A stretch of 64,000 bases of DNA from Fibrisoma montanum. GTDB taxonomy: Bacteria; Bacteroidota; Bacteroidia; Cytophagales; Spirosomataceae. The translations under genes and the position numbers were made by a program. The stretch's first letter is position 1. Every line of letters starts with the position of its first letter. Where the stretch lies: the NCBI RefSeq assembly GCF_003583365.1, contig NZ_QXED01000004.1:62001-126000 (forward strand), in the 5' to 3' direction. The notes beneath the pieces are model-generated. The model was not told the DNA's origin, searched no databases, and saw only the letters and a list, made by a program, of their open reading frames with translations. Below are positions 34,212 through 45,238 of this stretch, one piece after another.

Positions 34212-34371
34212 TTGTATATGACAAACTAATTTTTATAGAAATACGTTACGCCTTTACGCCCCTTTGGGTGGGTGACGCCTGGGGTCTGAATGGCCGCTAA
34301 ATCAAGCGCAGAGGCAATGCTACGCAATGCGCTTATATAGAATCGGTTACGCAACTAAACGAAGCACAATC

Positions 34372-37300
34372 TTGGCTACAAACGCGAAAACCAATAGTAC
34401 ACGCAAAAATTTTGCGACGATTCAGCCAGTAATTGGATACCCAGATTTTCTGGATATCCAAGTAAAATCCTTCAAAGATTTTTTCCAGCTCGATACTCCT
34501 TCGGACCATCGTTCGCAGGAAGGACTCTACAAGGTTTTTCAGGAGAACTTTCCGATTACGGACTCTCGAGAAAACTTTGTGCTGGAGTTTATCGATTATT
34601 CAGTTGACCCTCCAAAATACTCAGTAGATGAGTGTATTGACCGAGGTTTAACGTACTCAGTGCCTTTGAAAGCCAAACTGCGCCTGTCGAACAATGATCC
34701 TGATAACGAGGATTTCGAGACGATAGAGCAGGAGGTTTTTCTCGGTAACATCCCCTATATGACGGAGAAAGGCTCTTTCGTCATTAACGGAGCAGAGCGC
34801 GTGATTGTTTCACAACTGCACCGCTCACCGGGCGTGTTTTTCTCAATGAGCAAGCACACCAACGGTACAAAACTATATTCAGCCCGTATCATTCCGTTTA
34901 AAGGATCATGGATTGAGTTCTCGACGGACGTCAATAATGTCATGTATGCGTACATCGACCGGAAAAAGAAGTTTCCGGTAACGACGTTGCTGCGGGCTAT
35001 TGGCTTTGGCTCTGATAAAGATATTCTGGACCTGTTCGGTTTATCTGAAGAGGTGCCTGCAACGCCGGCTAACCTTAAAAAGGCAATTGGCCGTCGTTTG
35101 GCCGCTCGGGTATTACGCACATGGACGGAGGACTTTGTGGATGAAGATACGGGTGAAGTAGTATCAATCAGCCGTAACGAGGTGCTGCTGGAGCGTGATT
35201 CTGCCATCACGGCCGACGACATCGATACCATTACGGATTCTGGCCAGAAGTCGGTCATCCTGCACAAGGAAGACATGAACATGGCCGATTATAACATTAT
35301 TTATAATACACTGCAGAAGGATAGCTCAAACTCTGAAAAGGAGGCCGTTGAGCAGATCTATCGGCAGTTACGTAATGCTGACGCTCCAGATGAACAAACA
35401 GCCCGGGAAATTATCCAGAGTCTGTTCTTCTCAGACAAGCGTTATGACCTTGGTGATGTAGGTCGTTATCGGATCAACAAAAAGTTAGGTCTGGACATTT
35501 CAGCTGATATGAAAGTCCTGACGACAGAGGATATTGTCTCTATCGTTAAGTACCTCATTGGTCTGATTAACTCGAAGGCTGTAGTCGATGATATTGACCA
35601 CCTCAGCAACCGGCGTGTACGGACTGTGGGTGAGCAGTTATACGCTCAGTTTGGTGTCGGTCTGGCACGTATGGCCCGTACCATCAAAGAGCGGATGAAC
35701 GTTCGCGACAACGAAGATTTCAAGCCGGTTGACCTGATTAATGCCCGGACGCTTTCGTCGGTGATTAACTCGTTCTTCGGTACGAACCAGCTGTCGCAGT
35801 TTATGGACCAGACTAATCCGCTGGCCGAAGTGACGCACAAGCGTCGTATGTCGGCACTGGGACCAGGTGGTCTGTCACGCGAGCGGGCTGGTTTTGAAGT
35901 TCGTGACGTACACTACACGCACTACGGTCGTTTGTGTACCATTGAAACGCCGGAAGGACCGAACATCGGATTGATTTCGTCACTCTGCGTTTACGCGAAA
36001 ATTAACAGCATGGGCTTTATCGAAACGCCATACCGGGTGATTGAAAACGGTAAGGTAGCCATGGATAAGCCGGTAATGTACCTGACCGCCGAAGAAGAAG
36101 ATTCACACTACATTGCACAGGCCAACGCGGGTGTTGATCCGAGTGGTAACTTCCAGGTTGATCGTTTGAAAGCTCGCTTTGAGGGTGATTTCCCAATGGC
36201 CGAGCCATCGAACGTAACCTACATGGACATTGCGCCGAACCAGATTGTCTCGGTGGCTGCATCGATGATTCCGTTCCTGGAGCACGACGATGCCAACCGG
36301 GCTTTGATGGGATCGAACATGCAACGTCAGGCAGTGCCGCTGCTCCGTCCGGAAGCCCCAATCGTGGGTACTGGTCTGGAAGGTCGGGTAGCTGTTGACT
36401 CACGGACGCTGGTGATTGCGGAGGCTAACGGTGTCATCGAATTTGTTGATTCAACAAAGATTATCGTTAAGTACGACTTAGACACTGATCAGCTGGCCGT
36501 AACATTTGACGAAGATCGGAAGACGTATAACCTGATAAAATTCCGTCGGACCAATCAGGATACCTGCATTAACCTCAAGCCGACTGTTCTGAAAGGGCAG
36601 AAGGTGAAGAAAGGCGATGTGCTTTGCGAAGGATACGCAACCCAGGCTGGTGAACTGGCGCTGGGACGTAACATGAAGGTGGCCTTCATGCCCTGGCAGG
36701 GATACAACTTTGAGGATGCTATTGTAATCTCTGAGCGCGTTGTCCGCGAGGATATTTTTACGTCTATTCATATTGAAGAGTTTGAGCTGGAAGTTCGGGA
36801 TACGAAACGGGGTGAAGAAGAATTGACTTCAGAGATCCCGAACGTATCAGAGGAAACGGTTCGTAACCTCGATGAGAATGGTATTGTCCGCATTGGTACG
36901 GAGGTGAAAGAAGGCGACATCCTGATCGGTAAGATTACACCGAAAGGAGAAAGCGATCCAACACCGGAAGAAAAACTGCTGCGGGCTATCTTCGGTGACA
37001 AAGCGGGTGACGTGAAGGATGCGTCCAAGAAAGCACCACCATCGCTGAAAGGCGTTGTGATTGATACGAAGCTGTTCTCACGGCCATCGAAAGAAGACCG
37101 GGGTAAGCACAAGGATGAGGTTAAAGCCCTCATGAAAAAATACGGTCGTGAACTGTCGGCATTCCGTGATCGGATGATCGAGAAGATGGTGACTTTGCTG
37201 GACGGAAAAACCAGCCAGGGTATCCGTCATAAGTTCGGCGATGAAATTATGAGCAAGGGAGTTAAGTTCAACCGTAAGAACATTACGGATAACCTGTTCC

Positions 37301-38244
37301 CGGATCGTAATCCATACCGCGACGAAAGCAGCTACGCCGTACCGGAAGAAGTAAACCTGCTGGCCGACCTGAATCTGGAAGGCTGGACGGACGACTACAA
37401 AGTCAACCAGATGGTGATTCAACTGGTGAAGAACTATAACAACCGGCGTAACGAAATTACGGGCCGCTTCAAGCGGGAGCGCTTTACCCTGGAAGTAGGT
37501 GATGAGCTGCCGGCAGGTATTGTTAAACTGGCCAAAGTGTACATCGCCAAGAAGCGCAAGCTGAAGGTGGGTGACAAGATGGCTGGTCGTCACGGAAACA
37601 AAGGGGTTGTTGCCCGGATCGTTCGTGATGAGGACATGCCGTTCCTGGAAGATGGTACGCCGGTCGACATTGTACTGAACCCTCTGGGTGTACCGTCCCG
37701 GATGAACCTCGGTCAGATCTACGAAACAGTATTGGCGTGGGCCGGTCAGAAGCTGAACCGCAAGTACGCAACGCCGATCTTCGACGGAGCTACCGAGCAG
37801 CAGGTTGCCGACGAACTGGATGCGGCAGGTCTGCCATCGTTTGGCCGGACGTATCTGTACAATGGTCTGACGGGTGAGCGTTTCGATCAGCCGGTTACAG
37901 TTGGTATCATCTACATGCTGAAGCTCGGCCACCTGGTAGACGACAAGATGCACGCCCGTTCGATTGGACCGTACTCACTTATTACGCAGCAGCCGCTGGG
38001 TGGTAAGGCTCAGTTCGGTGGTCAGCGCTTCGGCGAGATGGAGGTATGGGCGCTCGAAGCGTTTGGTGCCTCAAACATCCTGCAGGAGATTCTGACTGTT
38101 AAATCCGATGACGTAGTTGGCCGTGCGAAGGCATACGAAGCTATCGTGAAGGGTGAAAACCTGCCGAAGCCGAATATTCCGGAGTCGTTCAACGTACTTG
38201 TGCACGAGTTGCGTGGTCTGGCGCTAGAAATTACATTAGAATAA
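34372..38244 (+). CDS. rpoB: DNA-directed RNA polymerase subunit beta
   Basis: Second-largest subunit of RNA polymerase. The 1290-residue protein has all core regions, including the rifampicin pocket ([20 protein letters not shown] and [20 protein letters not shown]), with the residues usually found in sensitive enzymes, and the C-terminal [21 protein letters not shown] propose the TTG at 34372, giving [20 protein letters not shown], as the start, because this matches the usual N-terminus in the group; an in-frame ATG at 34327 would add 15 residues. The leader of about 165 bases can fold into several hairpins. Confidence 0.93.
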   Translation: MATNAKTNSTRKNFATIQPVIGYPDFLDIQVKSFKDFFQLDTPSDHRSQEGLYKVFQENFPITDSRENFVLEFIDYSVDPPKYSVDECIDRGLTYSVPLKAKLRLSNNDPDNEDFETIEQEVFLGNIPYMTEKGSFVINGAERVIVSQLHRSPGVFFSMSKHTNGTKLYSARIIPFKGSWIEFSTDVNNVMYAYIDRKKKFPVTTLLRAIGFGSDKDILDLFGLSEEVPATPANLKKAIGRRLAARVLRTWTEDFVDEDTGEVVSISRNEVLLERDSAITADDIDTITDSGQKSVILHKEDMNMADYNIIYNTLQKDSSNSEKEAVEQIYRQLRNADAPDEQTAREIIQSLFFSDKRYDLGDVGRYRINKKLGLDISADMKVLTTEDIVSIVKYLIGLINSKAVVDDIDHLSNRRVRTVGEQLYAQFGVGLARMARTIKERMNVRDNEDFKPVDLINARTLSSVINSFFGTNQLSQFMDQTNPLAEVTHKRRMSALGPGGLSRERAGFEVRDVHYTHYGRLCTIETPEGPNIGLISSLCVYAKINSMGFIETPYRVIENGKVAMDKPVMYLTAEEEDSHYIAQANAGVDPSGNFQVDRLKARFEGDFPMAEPSNVTYMDIAPNQIVSVAASMIPFLEHDDANRALMGSNMQRQAVPLLRPEAPIVGTGLEGRVAVDSRTLVIAEANGVIEFVDSTKIIVKYDLDTDQLAVTFDEDRKTYNLIKFRRTNQDTCINLKPTVLKGQKVKKGDVLCEGYATQAGELALGRNMKVAFMPWQGYNFEDAIVISERVVREDIFTSIHIEEFELEVRDTKRGEEELTSEIPNVSEETVRNLDENGIVRIGTEVKEGDILIGKITPKGESDPTPEEKLLRAIFGDKAGDVKDASKKAPPSLKGVVIDTKLFSRPSKEDRGKHKDEVKALMKKYGRELSAFRDRMIEKMVTLLDGKTSQGIRHKFGDEIMSKGVKFNRKNITDNLFPDRNPYRDESSYAVPEEVNLLADLNLEGWTDDYKVNQMVIQLVKNYNNRRNEITGRFKRERFTLEVGDELPAGIVKLAKVYIAKKRKLKVGDKMAGRHGNKGVVARIVRDEDMPFLEDGTPVDIVLNPLGVPSRMNLGQIYETVLAWAGQKLNRKYATPIFDGATEQQVADELDAAGLPSFGRTYLYNGLTGERFDQPVTVGIIYMLKLGHLVDDKMHARSIGPYSLITQQPLGGKAQFGGQRFGEMEVWALEAFGASNILQEILTVKSDDVVGRAKAYEAIVKGENLPKPNIPESFNVLVHELRGLALEITLE

Positions 38245-38251
38245 GGAGAAC

Positions 38252-38335
38252 GGAGGAAAGGGAAGAAAGAAAAAGGAGAAGGTCGCTACCTGATCCACGT
38301 TCTTTCCTCCCCTTCCTCCTTCCTCCCTTTCCTCC
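38252..38335. repeat. polypurine/polypyrimidine inverted repeat in the rpoB-rpoC spacer
   Basis: The 115-base spacer is almost only purines on its left half and pyrimidines on its right half. GGAGGAAAGGGA (38252-38263) is the exact inverse of TCCCTTTCCTCC (38324-38335), and the rest pairs imperfectly, so the message can form a long hairpin between the two cistrons. Confidence 0.6.
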
Positions 38336-38359
38336 TTTTATAAATTAAATCTCCAACCA

Positions 38360-41300
38360 ATGTCGTTCAAAAAGAACAAAAAACTCAATAGCGACTTTGC
38401 CAGCGTGACGATCAGTCTGGCGTCGCCAGAGTCAATTTTGGAGAGTTCCTACGGCGAGGTGACACAGCCGGAGACGATTAACTACCGGACCTACAAACCT
38501 GAGATGGGCGGCTTGTTCTGCGAGCGCATCTTCGGGCCTGTAAAAGACTGGGAATGTCACTGCGGTAAGTATAAGCGTATCCGCTATAAGGGCATTATCT
38601 GCGACCGTTGTGGCGTGGAAGTGACCGAGAAGAAGGTTCGTCGGGAGCGGATGGGCCATATTGAACTGGTTGTGCCGGTTGCGCACATCTGGTATTTCCG
38701 CAGCTTACCGAACAAAATTGGTTATCTGCTTGGTCTTTCGACCAAAAAGCTTGACCAGATTATTTACTACGAACGGTACGTTGTTATTCAGCCGGGTATC
38801 AAAGCCGCCGATGGTATTTCGGAACTGGACTTCCTGACGGAAGACGAGTATCTGGATATTATTGACAAGCTGCCCAGCACGAACCAGCACCTCGACGATA
38901 AGGACCCGAACAAATTCATCGCCAAGATGGGGGCCGAAGCGCTGGAGATGCTGTTGTCACGCCTGCAGCTGGACGAACTGTCGTATCAACTACGCCATGC
39001 GGCTGCAACTGATACGTCGCAGCAGCGGAAAGCCGAAGCGCTGAAGCGGTTGAAAGTAGTCGAAGCCTTCCGGGAAGCCAATGGCCGCATTGAGAACCGC
39101 CCCGAGTGGATGGTAATCAAGATGGTACCGGTAATTCCGCCCGAGCTTCGTCCGCTGGTGCCTCTCGACGGTGGCCGGTTTGCTACGTCTGACCTGAACG
39201 ATCTGTATCGTCGGGTAATCATCCGGAACAACCGTCTGAAGCGGCTGATCGAAATCAAAGCGCCGGAAGTGATTCTGCGTAATGAGAAGCGGATGCTGCA
39301 GGAGGCTGTTGACTCGCTGTTCGACAACTCGCGGAAAGTGAACGCAGTACGTTCGGAAGGAAACCGGGCGTTGAAGTCACTGTCTGACATGCTGAAAGGT
39401 AAGCAAGGACGTTTCCGGCAGAACCTGCTCGGTAAGCGTGTTGACTACTCAGGTCGTTCGGTGATTGTAGTAGGTCCTGAACTGAAACTGCACGAGTGTG
39501 GTCTGCCGAAAGACATGGCGGCTGAATTGTTCAAGCCGTTTGTAATCCGGAAGCTGATCGAGCGGGGTATTGTGAAGACGGTGAAATCGGCAAAGAAGAT
39601 CGTTGACCGGAAGGATCCTGTTATCTGGGACATTCTGGAAAACGTTCTGAAAGGCCACCCTGTTCTCCTGAACCGTGCTCCGACGCTGCACCGCTTAGGT
39701 ATTCAGGCGTTCCAGCCGAAACTGATCGAAGGTAAAGCTATCCAGCTGCACCCCCTTGTCTGTACGGCCTTCAACGCTGACTTTGACGGTGACCAGATGG
39801 CCGTTCACGTGCCGCTGGGACAGGAAGCCATTCTTGAGGCTTCACTGCTGATGCTGGCTTCGCATAACATCCTGAACCCTGCCAACGGTGCGCCGATCAC
39901 GGTACCGTCGCAGGACATGGTGTTGGGTCTGTATTACGTGACCAAAGGCCGCAAGTCTACGCCAGAATACCCGGTGGTTGGCGAAGGCATGACGTTCTAC
40001 GGCCCTGAGGAAGTTATCATCGCTATCAACGAAGGCAAACTGTCGAAGCATGCCAATATCAAGTGCCGTTTAAAAGTACGGGACGAGAAAGGTGAGCTGG
40101 TGACTAAACTGATTGATACGGTCGCAGGTCGGGTCTTGTTTAACCAGGCCGTTCCGGAAGAGGTAGGTTTCATCAATGAACTGCTGACGAAGAAGAAACT
40201 GCAACAGATTATTGCATTGATCTTCAAGATTTCGGGCGGTGCCCGGACGGCTCAGTTCCTTGACGAAATCAAAGAACTTGGCTTCCAGATGGCTTTCAAA
40301 GGCGGACTTTCAATCGGTCTGAGCGACGTGAAGGTGCCGGAAGCGAAAAACGGCCTGATCGAAGAAGCGAAGCAGGAAGTTGAAAGCGTATGGCAGAACT
40401 ACCTGATGGGTCTGATCACGGAAAACGAGCGTTATAATCAGGTTATTGACATCTGGACGCGCGTTAATTCACGGATCACCGAAACGCTGATGAAGCAGTT
40501 GGAAGCTGACCAGGGCGGTTTCAACTCAATCTTCATGATGATGCACTCGGGGGCTCGTGGTTCGCGGGAGCAGATTCGTCAGCTGGGCGGTATGCGGGGT
40601 CTGATGGCTAAGCCACAGAAAAACCTGCAGGGCTCAGTTGGGGAGATTATTGAGAACCCAATCCTGTCGAACTTTAAAGAAGGTCTCGACGTACTGGAGT
40701 ACTTTATCTCAACCCACGGTGCCCGGAAAGGTCTGGCCGATACGGCTCTGAAAACAGCCGATGCAGGTTACCTGACACGCCGTCTGCACGACGTAGCGCA
40801 GGACGTTATCGTAACCGAAGAAGATTGTGGTACGCTGCGGGGTATTCAGATTTCGGCTTTGAAAGACAACGAGGATATCGTTGAACCACTGTCAGAACGA
40901 ATTCTGGGCCGCACGACTGTCCACGACGTATATAACCCGCTGACGAAGGAGTTGATGGTAGGCGCAGGTGAGGAGATCACCGAAGAAATTGCGGCTGCTA
41001 TCGATGAAACCAGTATCGAAATGGTTGAAATCCGTTCGGTACTCACCTGCGAATCACGCCAGGGCGTCTGTGGAAAATGCTACGGCCGGAACCTGGCAAC
41101 AGGCCGGATGGTAGACATCGGTGAAGCGGTAGGAGTAATTGCCTCGCAATCCATCGGTGAGCCGGGTACTCAGTTGACGCTGCGTACCTTCCACGTGGGT
41201 GGTACGGCTTCTAACATCGCGGTCGACGCGTCGATCAAGGCGAAATTCGATGGTCTTATCGAGTTCGAAGAGATGCGGACGGTTCAATCGGAAGACAATG

Positions 41301-42709
41301 AAGGTAACCCCCAGACGGTCGTAATGGGCCGCTCGGGTGAGGTTCGGATTGTGAATCCGGATGACCGCAACCAGGTATACATCAGCAACAACGTACCATA
41401 CGGCGCGTTCCTGCGGGTGAAAGATGGCGACATGGTGAAAAAAGGCGACGATATCTGCGCCTGGGATCCGTACAACGCCGTAATTCTATCCGAACTGACA
41501 GGTACGCTAACGTTTGACGCGATTGAAGACGGTATCACGTATCGGGAGGAGTTTGACGAACAGACAGGCTTCCAGGAGAAAGTGATCATCGAAAGTCGTG
41601 ATAAAACCAAGAACCCGGCAATCGTTGTGAGCGGTACCAGTACGTTGCTGCTGCACCTCGATGAAACTGGTAACGGCCAGCTCCAGAAAGGCTATAACCT
41701 ACCGGTTGGATCACGTCTGGTTGTGAAAGAGGGGCAGTCTATCAAAGCTGGTCAGCCTCTGGCAAAGATTCCGCGTAACGTAGGTAAAACGCGTGACATC
41801 ACGGGTGGTCTGCCACGGGTAACGGAATTGTTTGAAGCCCGTAACCCGTCAAATCCGGCCGTGGTAAGCGAAATTGATGGTGTCGTTACATATGGTACGA
41901 TCAAGCGTGGTAACCGCGAGATTTACATCGAGTCGAAAGACGGTACGAAGAAGAAGTACCTTGTGCCTCTGTCGAAGTTCATCCTTGTCCAGGATAACGA
42001 CTTCGTACGGGCCGGTGCTCCTTTGTCGGACGGTGCCATTACGCCGAGCGACATCCTGGCAATCAAAGGGCCAACGGCTGTTCAGGAGTACCTGGTGAAC
42101 GAAATTCAGGAAGTATACCGCCTGCAGGGTGTGAAGATCAACGATAAGCACATTGAAGCCATCGTGCGCCAGATGATGCAGAAAGTTGAGATTATCGACT
42201 CAGGTGATACCAACTTCCTCGAAGGACAGGTTGTGGACAAGTGGGCTTTCCGCGAAGAAAACGACAAGGTTCTCGACGCTAAGGTGGTTGTTGATGCCGG
42301 TGACTCAGAGAACCTGAAGCCAGGTATGATCGTAACGTCACGCCGTCTGCGGGATGAGAACTCAAGCCTGAAACGCCGGGACATGGCGCTCGTACAAGTC
42401 CGCGATGCAATGGCTGCCGTGTCGCAGCCGACCCTGCTGGGTATTACGCAGGCATCGCTGGGGACCGATAGCTTCCTGTCGGCCGCTTCCTTCCAGGAAA
42501 CGACGAAGGTACTGAGTGAAGCATCGATCCGTGGTAAGCAGGATACGTTGCAGGGCCTGAAAGAGAATATCATCGTTGGTCACCTCGTACCAGCCGGTAC
42601 AGGTATCCGTCGCTACCAGCAAGCCATCGTTGGTTCAAAAGAAGAGCTGGATACGATTACCGAGTCGCGCGAGCAGTTTGCACGCAGCAAACGCCGGGCA
42701 ACGGTATAA
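38360..42709 (+). CDS. rpoC: DNA-directed RNA polymerase subunit beta'
   Basis: Largest subunit of RNA polymerase, holding the catalytic magnesium site. The 1449-residue protein has the N-terminal zinc site (CHCGKY then CDRCG near 67-88), the bridge of conserved blocks including [18 protein letters not shown] and the catalytic [15 protein letters not shown] near 472-486, the second Cys cluster ([13 protein letters not shown] near 900), and the trigger-loop region [15 protein letters not shown]. It ends at a strong terminator. Confidence 0.98.
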   Translation: MSFKKNKKLNSDFASVTISLASPESILESSYGEVTQPETINYRTYKPEMGGLFCERIFGPVKDWECHCGKYKRIRYKGIICDRCGVEVTEKKVRRERMGHIELVVPVAHIWYFRSLPNKIGYLLGLSTKKLDQIIYYERYVVIQPGIKAADGISELDFLTEDEYLDIIDKLPSTNQHLDDKDPNKFIAKMGAEALEMLLSRLQLDELSYQLRHAAATDTSQQRKAEALKRLKVVEAFREANGRIENRPEWMVIKMVPVIPPELRPLVPLDGGRFATSDLNDLYRRVIIRNNRLKRLIEIKAPEVILRNEKRMLQEAVDSLFDNSRKVNAVRSEGNRALKSLSDMLKGKQGRFRQNLLGKRVDYSGRSVIVVGPELKLHECGLPKDMAAELFKPFVIRKLIERGIVKTVKSAKKIVDRKDPVIWDILENVLKGHPVLLNRAPTLHRLGIQAFQPKLIEGKAIQLHPLVCTAFNADFDGDQMAVHVPLGQEAILEASLLMLASHNILNPANGAPITVPSQDMVLGLYYVTKGRKSTPEYPVVGEGMTFYGPEEVIIAINEGKLSKHANIKCRLKVRDEKGELVTKLIDTVAGRVLFNQAVPEEVGFINELLTKKKLQQIIALIFKISGGARTAQFLDEIKELGFQMAFKGGLSIGLSDVKVPEAKNGLIEEAKQEVESVWQNYLMGLITENERYNQVIDIWTRVNSRITETLMKQLEADQGGFNSIFMMMHSGARGSREQIRQLGGMRGLMAKPQKNLQGSVGEIIENPILSNFKEGLDVLEYFISTHGARKGLADTALKTADAGYLTRRLHDVAQDVIVTEEDCGTLRGIQISALKDNEDIVEPLSERILGRTTVHDVYNPLTKELMVGAGEEITEEIAAAIDETSIEMVEIRSVLTCESRQGVCGKCYGRNLATGRMVDIGEAVGVIASQSIGEPGTQLTLRTFHVGGTASNIAVDASIKAKFDGLIEFEEMRTVQSEDNEGNPQTVVMGRSGEVRIVNPDDRNQVYISNNVPYGAFLRVKDGDMVKKGDDICAWDPYNAVILSELTGTLTFDAIEDGITYREEFDEQTGFQEKVIIESRDKTKNPAIVVSGTSTLLLHLDETGNGQLQKGYNLPVGSRLVVKEGQSIKAGQPLAKIPRNVGKTRDITGGLPRVTELFEARNPSNPAVVSEIDGVVTYGTIKRGNREIYIESKDGTKKKYLVPLSKFILVQDNDFVRAGAPLSDGAITPSDILAIKGPTAVQEYLVNEIQEVYRLQGVKINDKHIEAIVRQMMQKVEIIDSGDTNFLEGQVVDKWAFREENDKVLDAKVVVDAGDSENLKPGMIVTSRRLRDENSSLKRRDMALVQVRDAMAAVSQPTLLGITQASLGTDSFLSAASFQETTKVLSEASIRGKQDTLQGLKENIIVGHLVPAGTGIRRYQQAIVGSKEELDTITESREQFARSKRRATV

Positions 42710-42736
42710 AATACGCTCAAATAGCAATTAATGAGT

Positions 42737-42768
42737 AGGGTCAGGCCAGTTGGCCTGACCCTTTTTTA
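42737..42768 (+). terminator. rho-independent terminator after rpoC
   Basis: AGGGTCAGGCCA (42737-42748) pairs with TGGCCTGACCCT (42751-42762) and is followed by a T run. It marks the end of the tRNA-rpoC transcription group. Confidence 0.88.
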
Positions 42769-42784
42769 TAGACCAACTTCAGCT

Positions 42785-43105
42785 ATGAATCCTCAGGAAC
42801 CTAACAACGAAGGTTCGATTGATGTCGAACTGACCGAAGAGATTGCCGAAGGCGTTTATGCCAATCTGGCTATGATTGCTCACTCAAACAGCGAGTTCAT
42901 TCTGGATTTTATCCGGTTGATGCCGGGAGTACCCAAAGCGAAGGTAAAAGCGCGCATCATCCTGACGCCTGAACATGCTAAACGGTTGCTCGATGCCTTA
43001 CGCGAAAATATTAATCGGTACGAAGAAGCCTACGGCGGCATCAATCAGCCGAACGATAGTTTCCGGTTTCCATCGGGTTTCAGCGGACCGGTTGGGCAAG
43101 CATAG
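42785..43105 (+). CDS. DUF3467 family protein
   Basis: Small cytoplasmic protein of 106 residues, family of unknown function that is often next to rpoC in Bacteroidota. Typical features are the acidic N-terminus, ELTEEIAEGVYANLAMIAHS (about 14-33), SEFILDFIRLMPGVPKAKVKAR and ILTPEHAKRLLDALRENI. I chose the ATG at 42785: the frame is open from 42731 but that stretch is the rpoC terminator. No clear -7 box was found, so its promoter is uncertain. Confidence 0.85.
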   Translation: MNPQEPNNEGSIDVELTEEIAEGVYANLAMIAHSNSEFILDFIRLMPGVPKAKVKARIILTPEHAKRLLDALRENINRYEEAYGGINQPNDSFRFPSGFSGPVGQA

Positions 43106-43110
43106 GAAAG

Positions 43111-43154
43111 TTGTGGTTTGTAGTTAAACTGAAACCACGAACTACAAACCACAA
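43111..43154 (+). terminator. hairpin after the DUF3467 gene
   Basis: TTGTGGTTTGTAGTT (43111-43125) pairs perfectly over 15 bases with AACTACAAACCACAA (43140-43154), with a 14-base loop. The T tail is weak. Confidence 0.55.
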
Positions 43155-43181
43155 ACTTCACACTAAATGCCAGTTCATGCA

Positions 43182-43211
43182 TTGACATTCAGCCACTTTT
43201 GGCTATCTTTG
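43182..43211 (+). promoter_or_regulatory. promoter of rpsL-rpsG
   Basis: TTG (43182-43184), a 19-base spacer and TATCTTTG (43204-43211): a full match to the Bacteroidota consensus, 44 bases upstream of rpsL. It excludes the in-frame start at 43199. Confidence 0.75.
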
Positions 43212-43255
43212 CACCTCAAATTTCGAGAATACTGTTTTTTGTAACCAAATTTAGT

Positions 43256-43681
43256 ATGCCTACCATACAACAATTAGTACGCAAAGGCCGTGAGAAGCTG
43301 GAGTTTAAGTCGAAGTCTCCGGCTCTTGACGCCTGCCCTCAACGTCGGGGGGTGTGCACGCGTGTGTACACGACGACGCCTAAAAAGCCAAACTCAGCCT
43401 TGCGTAAAGTGGCCCGGGTGCGGTTGTCGAACAACAAAGAAGTTAACGCCTACATTCCGGGCGAAGGCCACAACCTGCAGGAGCACTCAATCGTGCTGAT
43501 CCGCGGTGGCCGGGTGAAAGACCTTCCGGGAGTTCGTTATCACATCGTGCGGGGAGCGCTGGATACGGCGGGTGTAAGCGGCCGTTTGCAAAGCCGCTCG
43601 AAGTACGGTGCCAAGCGTCCGAAACCAGGCCAGGCTCCTGCTGCTGGTAAAGGTGCTCCCGCAAAAGGTAAAAAGAAGTAA
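43256..43681 (+). CDS. rpsL: 30S ribosomal protein S12
   Basis: S12 sits at the decoding centre. The 141-residue protein starts [16 protein letters not shown]; this ATG fits the family, whereas the upstream frame covers the promoter. [20 protein letters not shown] and [13 protein letters not shown] are present with the lysines found in streptomycin-sensitive S12. The C-terminus has a Pro/Ala/Gly/Lys-rich extension (about 125-141) typical of Bacteroidota. Confidence 0.97.
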   Translation: MPTIQQLVRKGREKLEFKSKSPALDACPQRRGVCTRVYTTTPKKPNSALRKVARVRLSNNKEVNAYIPGEGHNLQEHSIVLIRGGRVKDLPGVRYHIVRGALDTAGVSGRLQSRSKYGAKRPKPGQAPAAGKGAPAKGKKK

Positions 43682-43754
43682 TTAATAAAATCTGACTGGG
43701 CGTGAAGATGTACTATGGACACGCTCAGAGTAAGACCAAAAATCTGAAGACACA

Positions 43755-44222
43755 ATGAGAAAGGCGAAACCGCCCAAGCGTTACGTGTTGCCCGACCCTA
43801 AATACAAGGAGGTCCTGGTAACCAAATTTGTGAACAACCTGATGTACGAAGGCAAAAAAAGCCTGGCGTACTCAATCTTCTACGATGCACTTGACGTAGT
43901 CGCCAAGCGCACGAACGACAGTGGTCTGGACGTGTGGAAGAAGGCGTTGAATAACGTTATGCCGTCGGTCGAAGTGAAAAGCCGTCGCGTTGGTGGTGCT
44001 ACGTTCCAGGTACCCACCGAAGTACGGGCAGACCGGAAGGTCTCGGTAGGCATGAAATGGCTGATCCGGTATGCTCGTTCGCGGGGTGAAAAAACAATGG
44101 TAGACCGGCTGGCTGCTGAAATCGTTGCTGCGTCGAAAGGGGAAGGTGCTGCTGTGAAGAAGAAAGACGATACGCACCGCATGGCAGAAGCCAATAAAGC
44201 GTTCTCGCACTTCCGGTTCTAA
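43755..44222 (+). CDS. rpsG: 30S ribosomal protein S7
   Basis: S7 starts assembly of the small-subunit head. The 155-residue protein begins [17 protein letters not shown] and has [40 protein letters not shown], and the C-terminal [15 protein letters not shown]. It follows rpsL by 73 bases. Unlike the classical str operon it is not followed by fusA; a terminator and an unrelated gene come next. Confidence 0.97.
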   Translation: MRKAKPPKRYVLPDPKYKEVLVTKFVNNLMYEGKKSLAYSIFYDALDVVAKRTNDSGLDVWKKALNNVMPSVEVKSRRVGGATFQVPTEVRADRKVSVGMKWLIRYARSRGEKTMVDRLAAEIVAASKGEGAAVKKKDDTHRMAEANKAFSHFRF

Positions 44223-44247
44223 TCTGCCTGTTCATAGATTAACCGCC

Positions 44248-44275
44248 AAAAGCCATCCAACATTGGATGGCTTTT
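44248..44275 (+). terminator. terminator after rpsG
   Basis: AAAAGCCATCCAA (44248-44260) and TTGGATGGCTTTT (44263-44275) form a 13-pair stem with a very tight loop. It ends the rpsL-rpsG unit. Confidence 0.82.
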
Positions 44276-44276
44276 G

Positions 44277-44284
44277 TAGTTTTG
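44277..44284 (+). promoter_or_regulatory. -7 element just before the aldose epimerase start
   Basis: TAGTTTTG matches TAnnTTTG and lies only six bases before the ATG at 44291, so the transcript would be nearly leaderless. No -33 TTG is seen at the proper distance. Confidence 0.4.
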
Positions 44285-44290
44285 TGAGGT

Positions 44291-45181
44291 ATGACGACCT
44301 TAGAAAACGACCAGCTCAAGGTTAGTATCCGGCCGAAAGGCGCTGAACTAACATCTATTGTTCATAAGCCAACGAATACTGAACACCTTTGGCAGGCCGA
44401 TCCATCGGTGTGGGGGTGGCACGCGCCTAATTTATTTCCTGTAGTTGGGGGGTGCCTGAACAATCAGCTGCACATCGGCGGAAAGGGTTACCCGATGGAG
44501 CGGCATGGATTTGCCCGTCAGTCGACGTTCATGCAGGTAGAGTCAACAGCATCTCACGCCGTATTTTCCCTGTCGTCAGACAGCACAACGGAAGCGGTTT
44601 ATCCGTATCGCTTCCAGTTTCAGATCATTTATGAACTGAACGAATCAACCTTACAGGTAACATACCGGATACAGAATGAGGATGAGCAGACGATGTACTT
44701 CTCAGTTGGTGCCCATCCGGCGTTTCGTGTTCCGTTCAATGAAGAAGAAGCGTACGAGGATTATTACATTGAATTTGACAAAGAAGAAGAATTGAAAACC
44801 CATGTTCTGTCATCGGCGGGTTTATTTACGGGCCAAACCCGCCCTGTTGAACTGGAGGCCGAAGATACCCGTTTGCCGCTGACGAAGCATTTGTTTGATC
44901 AGGATGCACTTGTTTTCAAATCGCTGCAATCCCGTCAGGTTTCTCTGAAAAGCTGGAGACATAGTAAAGCCATTACGCTCGATTTTACAGCTTTTCCTTA
45001 CTTAGGGATCTGGGCAAAACCCGGTGCTTCATTCGTTTGTATTGAGCCCTGGCTTGGGTGCGCCGACAGCGAAGACCAGGCCGTGCCGATTCAGGAAAAG
45101 GAAGCCATTCAGCAGGTTGGGGCAGGGCAAGTATTCAATGCGTCGTTCTCGATCCGGATCACGGAGGAAATACTACTCTAA
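44291..45181 (+). CDS. aldose 1-epimerase family protein (LacX-like)
   Basis: Predicted sugar mutarotase-fold protein of 296 residues; the group closest in motifs is the LacX-like branch. Visible landmarks are IRPKGAELTSIVHKPTNTEHLW (first part) near 13-34, HAPNLFPVVGG near 49-59 followed by ERHGFAR, and a mid-domain histidine in VGAHPAFRVPFN (about 142-153), which corresponds to a catalytic His of galactose mutarotase. The real substrate is unknown. A perfect 20-pair terminator follows. Confidence 0.85.
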   Translation: MTTLENDQLKVSIRPKGAELTSIVHKPTNTEHLWQADPSVWGWHAPNLFPVVGGCLNNQLHIGGKGYPMERHGFARQSTFMQVESTASHAVFSLSSDSTTEAVYPYRFQFQIIYELNESTLQVTYRIQNEDEQTMYFSVGAHPAFRVPFNEEEAYEDYYIEFDKEEELKTHVLSSAGLFTGQTRPVELEAEDTRLPLTKHLFDQDALVFKSLQSRQVSLKSWRHSKAITLDFTAFPYLGIWAKPGASFVCIEPWLGCADSEDQAVPIQEKEAIQQVGAGQVFNASFSIRITEEILL

Positions 45182-45221
45182 ATAAAATGACCCGGGCGAC
45201 TTCGCCCGGGTCATTTTATTT
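45180..45221. terminator. bidirectional terminator between aldose epimerase and OmpA genes
   Basis: A perfect 20-pair stem (45180-45199 with 45202-45221) has a GC-rich core, CCCGGGCGA with its inverse, and A/T-rich ends on both sides. It serves both convergent genes. Confidence 0.9.
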
Positions 45222-45238
45222 AGAACTGACGTAATGCC

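Noticed and set aside
37078-37953. Minus-strand open frame of 291 codons
   Set aside because: It is antisense to conserved rpoB sequence and is explained by the codon bias of the highly expressed gene.
42731-42784. N-terminal extension of the DUF3467 protein
   Set aside because: These bases form the rpoC terminator.
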